Part shown: positions 11,550-13,795 of the stretch, piece by piece
Numbering within the stretch: the stretch's first letter is position 1
Layout of the letters: every line of letters starts with the position of its first letter
Assembly: GCA_903845315.1 (NCBI GenBank)
Contig: CAIMWY010000223.1
Coordinates: forward strand, 1 to 13,795
Length of the DNA stretch: 13,795 bases
Direction of reading: 5' to 3'
Origin: an uncultured Burkholderiales bacterium
GTDB lineage: Bacteria > Pseudomonadota > Gammaproteobacteria > Burkholderiales > Burkholderiaceae
The notes under the pieces: model-generated
What the model was told of the DNA's origin: nothing
Databases searched by the model: none
What the model saw: the letters and a program-made list of their open reading frames with translations, nothing else
Made by a program: the position numbers and the translations under genes

Positions 11550-12386
11550 ATGGCCCAACACCAACTCCAACACATCATCGACAACGCTTGGGACAACCGT
11601 GCAAGCATCAACGGTGCCAATGTCACGCACGAAGTGCGCGACGCCGTAGACCATGTGATTGCCGAACTCAATGCCGGTCGCCTGCGCGTGGCCACCCGTG
11701 ACGGCGTGGGCCAATGGACCACCCACCAATGGCTCAAGAAGGCTGTGTTGTTGAGCTTTCGATTGAACGACAACGAAATCATCAAGGCCGGCGAATTGGG
11801 CTTTTACGACAAGGTGAAAACCAAGTTTTCGCACCTGAGCGAGGAAGACATGAAAGCCGCAGGCGTTCGCGTGGTGCCCCCCGCTGTGGCGCGTCGTGGC
11901 AGCTTCATTGCGTCTGGTGCGATTTTGATGCCCTCTTACGTGAACATCGGTGCCTATGTGGACTCCGGCACCATGGTGGATACTTGGGCCACTGTGGGTT
12001 CTTGCGCACAAATTGGCAAGAACGTGCACCTCTCCGGCGGCGTGGGCATTGGCGGCGTGCTGGAACCCTTGCAGGCCAACCCCACCATCATTGAAGACAA
12101 CTGCTTCATCGGTGCTCGTTCGGAAGTGGTCGAGGGCGTCATCATCGAAGAAAACTCCGTGCTGGGCATGGGCGTGTTCATCGGACAAAGCACCCCCATC
12201 TTCGACCGTGCAACTGGCGAGATCAGCTACGGCCGTGTGGCCAGCGGTTCGGTGGTGGTCAGCGGCAACCTGCCTAAAACTGCGGCCAACGGCGCGCCCT
12301 ACAGCATGTACGCCGCCATCGTGGTCAAGCGCGTGGATGCACAAACCCGCTCCAAGACCAGCATCAACGACTTGTTGCGCGATTGA
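11550..12386 (+). CDS. dapD: 2,3,4,5-tetrahydropyridine-2,6-dicarboxylate N-succinyltransferase DapD
   Basis: Transfers succinyl from succinyl-CoA to tetrahydrodipicolinate, the committed step of the succinylase branch of diaminopimelate synthesis. The 278 residues compare with 274 in E. coli. An N-terminal helical domain (about 1-100, including [11 protein letters not shown]) is followed by a left-handed beta-helix of hexapeptide repeats (about 110-240), with long stretches such as [20 protein letters not shown] that are nearly invariant in the family. The catalytic Asp and Glu known from E. coli (D141, E189) fall at Asp144 and Glu192. The active enzyme is a trimer (family knowledge). It starts 21 bases after dapC with a weak AGAAG ribosome site, and ends 24 bases before dapE. 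Nothing is unusual; identity is certain. Confidence 0.98.
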   Translation: MAQHQLQHIIDNAWDNRASINGANVTHEVRDAVDHVIAELNAGRLRVATRDGVGQWTTHQWLKKAVLLSFRLNDNEIIKAGELGFYDKVKTKFSHLSEEDMKAAGVRVVPPAVARRGSFIASGAILMPSYVNIGAYVDSGTMVDTWATVGSCAQIGKNVHLSGGVGIGGVLEPLQANPTIIEDNCFIGARSEVVEGVIIEENSVLGMGVFIGQSTPIFDRATGEISYGRVASGSVVVSGNLPKTAANGAPYSMYAAIVVKRVDAQTRSKTSINDLLRD

Positions 12387-12410
12387 TCGACGGATCCGAC
12401 AAAGCTTTCC

Positions 12411-13580
12411 ATGTCTCGCACGCTGCAACTCACCGAACACCTGATCTCGCGTCCCTCGGTCACGCCCGAAGACGCTGGGTGCTTAGACCTGATTGCAGCG
12501 CGTTTGAGCCCATCGGGTTTTGCCTGTGAACGCATCGACAGCGGGCCCGACAGCTTTCGGGTCAGCAACCTGTGGGCCATTCGACGCAGCCCACAGCCCA
12601 ACGCCCAAACCCTGGTATTTGCCGGTCATACCGATGTGGTGCCCACAGGCCCCATCGAACAGTGGACCCACGATCCCTTCACCCCCACCCACCGCAACGG
12701 CATGCTGTATGGCCGTGGCAGCAGTGACATGAAAGCGTCGCTGGCCGCCATGGTGGTGGCGTGTGAAGAGTTTGTGGCCGCGCAGCCAGCGCCTTTGATC
12801 AACGTCGCCTTCTTGCTCACCAGCGACGAAGAAGGTCCAGCGCTAGACGGCACCGTCAAAGTCTGCGAGGTCTTGAAAGGCCGAGGTGAGCGCTTGGACT
12901 GGTGCATCGTGGGCGAGCCCACTTCGGTGCAACGTACCGGCGACATGATCAAAAACGGGCGCCGCGGCAGCATGAGCGGCAAGCTCACGGTGCAAGGCGT
13001 GCAAGGCCACATCGCTTACCCGCAATTGGCCCAAAACCCGATCCATGGGTTGGCACCGGCCCTCGCCGAGTTGGTGGCCATCGAGTGGGACCGAGGCAAT
13101 GAATTTTTCCCACCCACCAGCTGGCAAGTCAGCAACATCCACGCAGGCACGGGCGCGGGCAACGTGATTCCGGGCTCATGCGTGGTTGACTTCAACTTTC
13201 GCTTCTGTACCGAGTCCACCCCCGAGCAGTTGCAGCAACGCCTCAGCGCTGTGCTAGACCAGCACGGCTTGCAATACACACTGAGCTGGACCATCAGCGG
13301 CTTGCCCTTTCTGACCACCCCAGGGGACTTGGTGGGCGCGGTGCAAACCGCCATCCGTGACGAAACGGGTATCGAGACCGAACTCTCCACCACGGGCGGC
13401 ACCAGCGATGGTCGCTTCATCGCCCAGGTGTGCCCGCAGGTGATTGAGCTGGGCCCCTGCAACGCCACCATCCACAAAATCGACGAATGCGTGGCGGTGG
13501 CCGACATCGAGCCCCTGAAAAACATTTACCGCCGCGTGCTGGAGCAGCTCAACGGCTTGGCCTGCGCCGCCCCCGCCTGA
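12411..13580 (+). CDS. dapE: Succinyl-diaminopimelate desuccinylase DapE
   Basis: Dizinc M20-family hydrolase that removes succinate from N-succinyl-LL-diaminopimelate to give LL-diaminopimelate. The 389-residue product keeps every known metal and catalytic residue, at a constant offset of +6 from the Haemophilus enzyme: His73 (AGHTDVVP), Asp106 (GRGSSDMK), catalytic Glu140 and metal Glu141 (TSDEEG), Glu169 (GEPTS) and His355 (TIHKIDEC). The dimerisation/lid domain occupies about 180-295 and includes GAGNVIPG. The [10 protein letters not shown] stretch (327-336) is typical of DapE as opposed to ArgE or other M20 enzymes. The ATG at 12411 gives the normal N-terminus, without a strong ribosome site. 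Its TGA overlaps the prmB ATG by one base. Confidence 0.98.
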   Translation: MSRTLQLTEHLISRPSVTPEDAGCLDLIAARLSPSGFACERIDSGPDSFRVSNLWAIRRSPQPNAQTLVFAGHTDVVPTGPIEQWTHDPFTPTHRNGMLYGRGSSDMKASLAAMVVACEEFVAAQPAPLINVAFLLTSDEEGPALDGTVKVCEVLKGRGERLDWCIVGEPTSVQRTGDMIKNGRRGSMSGKLTVQGVQGHIAYPQLAQNPIHGLAPALAELVAIEWDRGNEFFPPTSWQVSNIHAGTGAGNVIPGSCVVDFNFRFCTESTPEQLQQRLSAVLDQHGLQYTLSWTISGLPFLTTPGDLVGAVQTAIRDETGIETELSTTGGTSDGRFIAQVCPQVIELGPCNATIHKIDECVAVADIEPLKNIYRRVLEQLNGLACAAPA

Positions 13581-13795
13581 TGGCTGCTTCCCTCACCCTC
13601 AGTGCGCTGGTGGCCCTTAGCGCGCAACGGCTAGAGGCCGCCCATGCGGCGGGCCGCCTCAGCTTTGGTCAAGGCACCACCAACGCTGACGACGAGGCCG
13701 CATGGCTGGTGTTGTGGCGACTTGGGCTTGCTCTGGACATCGACTGGAGCGATCCGGCCTACGACGTGGCTGTGTTGCCCGAGCAAGTCGCCAAC
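13580..13795 (+). CDS. prmB: Ribosomal protein L3 N5-glutamine methyltransferase PrmB (N-terminal part, cut by window end)
   Basis: SAM-dependent methyltransferase that methylates a glutamine side chain of ribosomal protein L3. Only the first 72 codons are present, and the frame is open to the last base. They encode the N-terminal helical domain, with the family-typical stretch FGQGTTNADDEAAWLVL (residues 29-45). The SAM-binding site and NPPY catalytic motif would lie beyond the window. The ATG (13580-13582) overlaps the dapE TGA as TGATG, and no Shine-Dalgarno is evident, suggesting translation coupled to dapE. HemK/PrmC is the nearest alternative, but the N-terminal wording and dapE-prmB adjacency favour PrmB. 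Confidence 0.88.
   Translation, partial: MAASLTLSALVALSAQRLEAAHAAGRLSFGQGTTNADDEAAWLVLWRLGLALDIDWSDPAYDVAVLPEQVAN

Noticed and set aside
11517..12440. 307-codon open frame opposite dapD
   Set aside because: Its His/Gly/Ala-rich translation is the complement of the hexapeptide-repeat codons of DapD and matches nothing I recognise.

Overview
The window is a compact, fully coding piece of core chromosome from a betaproteobacterium. The proteins read like Burkholderiales, most probably family Comamonadaceae. Support comes from the LigA and SMC sequence style, a ZipA with an N-terminal anchor, the dapC-dapD-dapE-prmB run and the smc-zipA-ligA order. I have no database match, so genus level (a Limnohabitans- or Rhodoferax-like bacterium) is only an impression. 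Base composition and codon style look even across the window. I see no transposase, integrase, phage gene, tRNA, rRNA or CRISPR array, and no gene-free stretch longer than about 40 bases.

Layout, left to right. (1) Positions 1-2280, + strand: the 3' three quarters of glnD, the PII uridylyltransferase/uridylyl-removing enzyme, cut off by the window edge. (2) Positions 2319-10286, - strand: a tightly packed cluster transcribed leftwards, convergent with glnD. In transcription order it holds an orphan Hpt phosphotransfer protein, smc, zipA, ligA and def. Gaps between these genes are 11 to 40 bases, consistent with one operon. (3) Positions 10314-13795, + strand: a divergent cluster dapC, dapD, dapE and the start of prmB.

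The leftward cluster joins chromosome organisation (SMC), septum formation (ZipA), DNA ligation (LigA) and N-terminal deformylation of new proteins (Def). It is headed by a small His-phosphotransfer protein of unknown partner. The rightward cluster encodes three consecutive enzymes of the succinylase branch of diaminopimelate/lysine synthesis (DapD, then DapC, then DapE), followed by the ribosomal protein L3 glutamine methyltransferase.

No undescribed multi-gene system is visible; gene content is ordinary housekeeping. The interesting signals are small and mostly non-coding in nature. First, a 9-C tract lies at codons 5-8 of the Hpt gene, where slippage by one base either way would stop translation after 12 or 13 codons. 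Second, a five-run G-quadruplex motif spans that tract and the very short (27 bp) divergent start region. Third, a perfect 26-bp palindrome lies inside the zipA linker. Fourth, a possible terminator for the leftward operon lies inside the 3' end of glnD.
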